A stretch of 7,148 nucleotides of DNA from Phycisphaeraceae bacterium (GTDB lineage Bacteria > Planctomycetota > Phycisphaerae > Phycisphaerales > Phycisphaeraceae): positions 1 through 7,148 of the forward strand of contig JAESSU010000524.1 in assembly GCA_016763955.1 (NCBI GenBank), given 5' to 3'. Positions 7,045-7,148 of the stretch are shown here, one piece after another (positions within the stretch are counted from its first letter, which is position 1; every line of letters begins with the position of its first letter). The position numbers and the translations under genes are program-made. The notes beneath the pieces were generated by a model, which was given only the letters and a program-made list of their open reading frames with translations, made no database searches and had not been told where the DNA came from.

Positions 7045-7148
7045 TTGAATTGCAATCTTTTTTGGCATCATTGGCGCACACGCGTGTTGCCAGAGTTGCG
7101 ACGTATCTGTAAAAAAGTTGCGCGCAATCGCCAGTCGTCCACACGCAC
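7045..7148 (+). CDS. Possible gene start running off the window, partial
   Basis: A frame opens at TTG 7045 with GGAGGAAG at 7033-7040 (good Shine-Dalgarno spacing) and stays open to the edge, 34 codons: MNCNLFWHHWRTRVLPELRR, then ICKKVARNRQSSTR. The nearest in-frame stop upstream is TGA 7018-7020. The visible part is very basic, with aromatic residues near the start; no family is recognised. Two perfect 10-bp palindromes, ACACGCGTGT (7078-7087) and TTGCGCGCAA (7118-7127), fall within it, which fits a regulatory or structured region equally well. Confidence 0.3.
   Translation, partial: MNCNLFWHHWRTRVLPELRRICKKVARNRQSSTR

Overview
The window reads like a piece of a chromosome from the Planctomycetota-Verrucomicrobiota-Lentisphaerota group, most likely a Phycisphaerae-type planctomycete. 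This rests on the gene set and not on a database match. A LacI-family regulator is followed at once by a small prepilin-like protein (AFTLIEL cleavage motif) and then by a large secreted glycoside hydrolase with accessory beta-sandwich domains, a combination typical of polysaccharide-use loci in those bacteria. Shine-Dalgarno signals are weak or absent before the three main genes.

Left part (1-2340). Positions 1-125 hold a degenerate direct repeat. A well-formed sigma70-type promoter (217-245) and a perfect 12-bp palindrome (268-279) precede the LacI-type gene (287-1387). The prepilin-like gene follows within a few bases (about 1392/1401 to 2229). It is interrupted by a one-base frameshift in a G5 run at 1965-1969; removing one G restores a continuous 278-codon frame (275 codons from the ATG at 1401).

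Centre (2341-5160). A leader with a 30-bp imperfect dyad (2307-2336) precedes a gene for a roughly 904-residue exported protein. It has a signal peptide, a clan GH-A catalytic domain with GH51/GH39-like catalytic glutamates, a C-terminal beta-sandwich, a galactose-binding-like domain, and a DNRLRE/CBM96-like domain ending in a very basic tail. The three genes look like a small regulated glycan-degradation locus: sensor-repressor, pseudopilin-like surface protein and secreted hydrolase.

Right part (5161-7148) is a decayed, recombined region. It holds a YHS-like cysteine domain lacking its first half, the C-terminal third of dihydropteroate synthase (folP) on the minus strand with a frameshift, and a truncated IS3-family element on the minus strand whose orfA carries an in-frame TAG. 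Next come a tRNA-Lys(CUU) on the minus strand with a strong promoter, a small putative membrane or exported protein (minus strand), and about 500 bases without a confident gene. Those last bases contain a striking 12-bp-stem hairpin, an ideal Shine-Dalgarno sequence before a 15-codon ORF, and a possible gene start running off the right edge.

I found no clear previously undescribed system. The items most worth checking are the poly-G tracts inside three adjacent genes of the glycan locus, the domain architecture of the hydrolase, the switchable hairpin at 6786-6815, and the YHS/folP/IS junctions.
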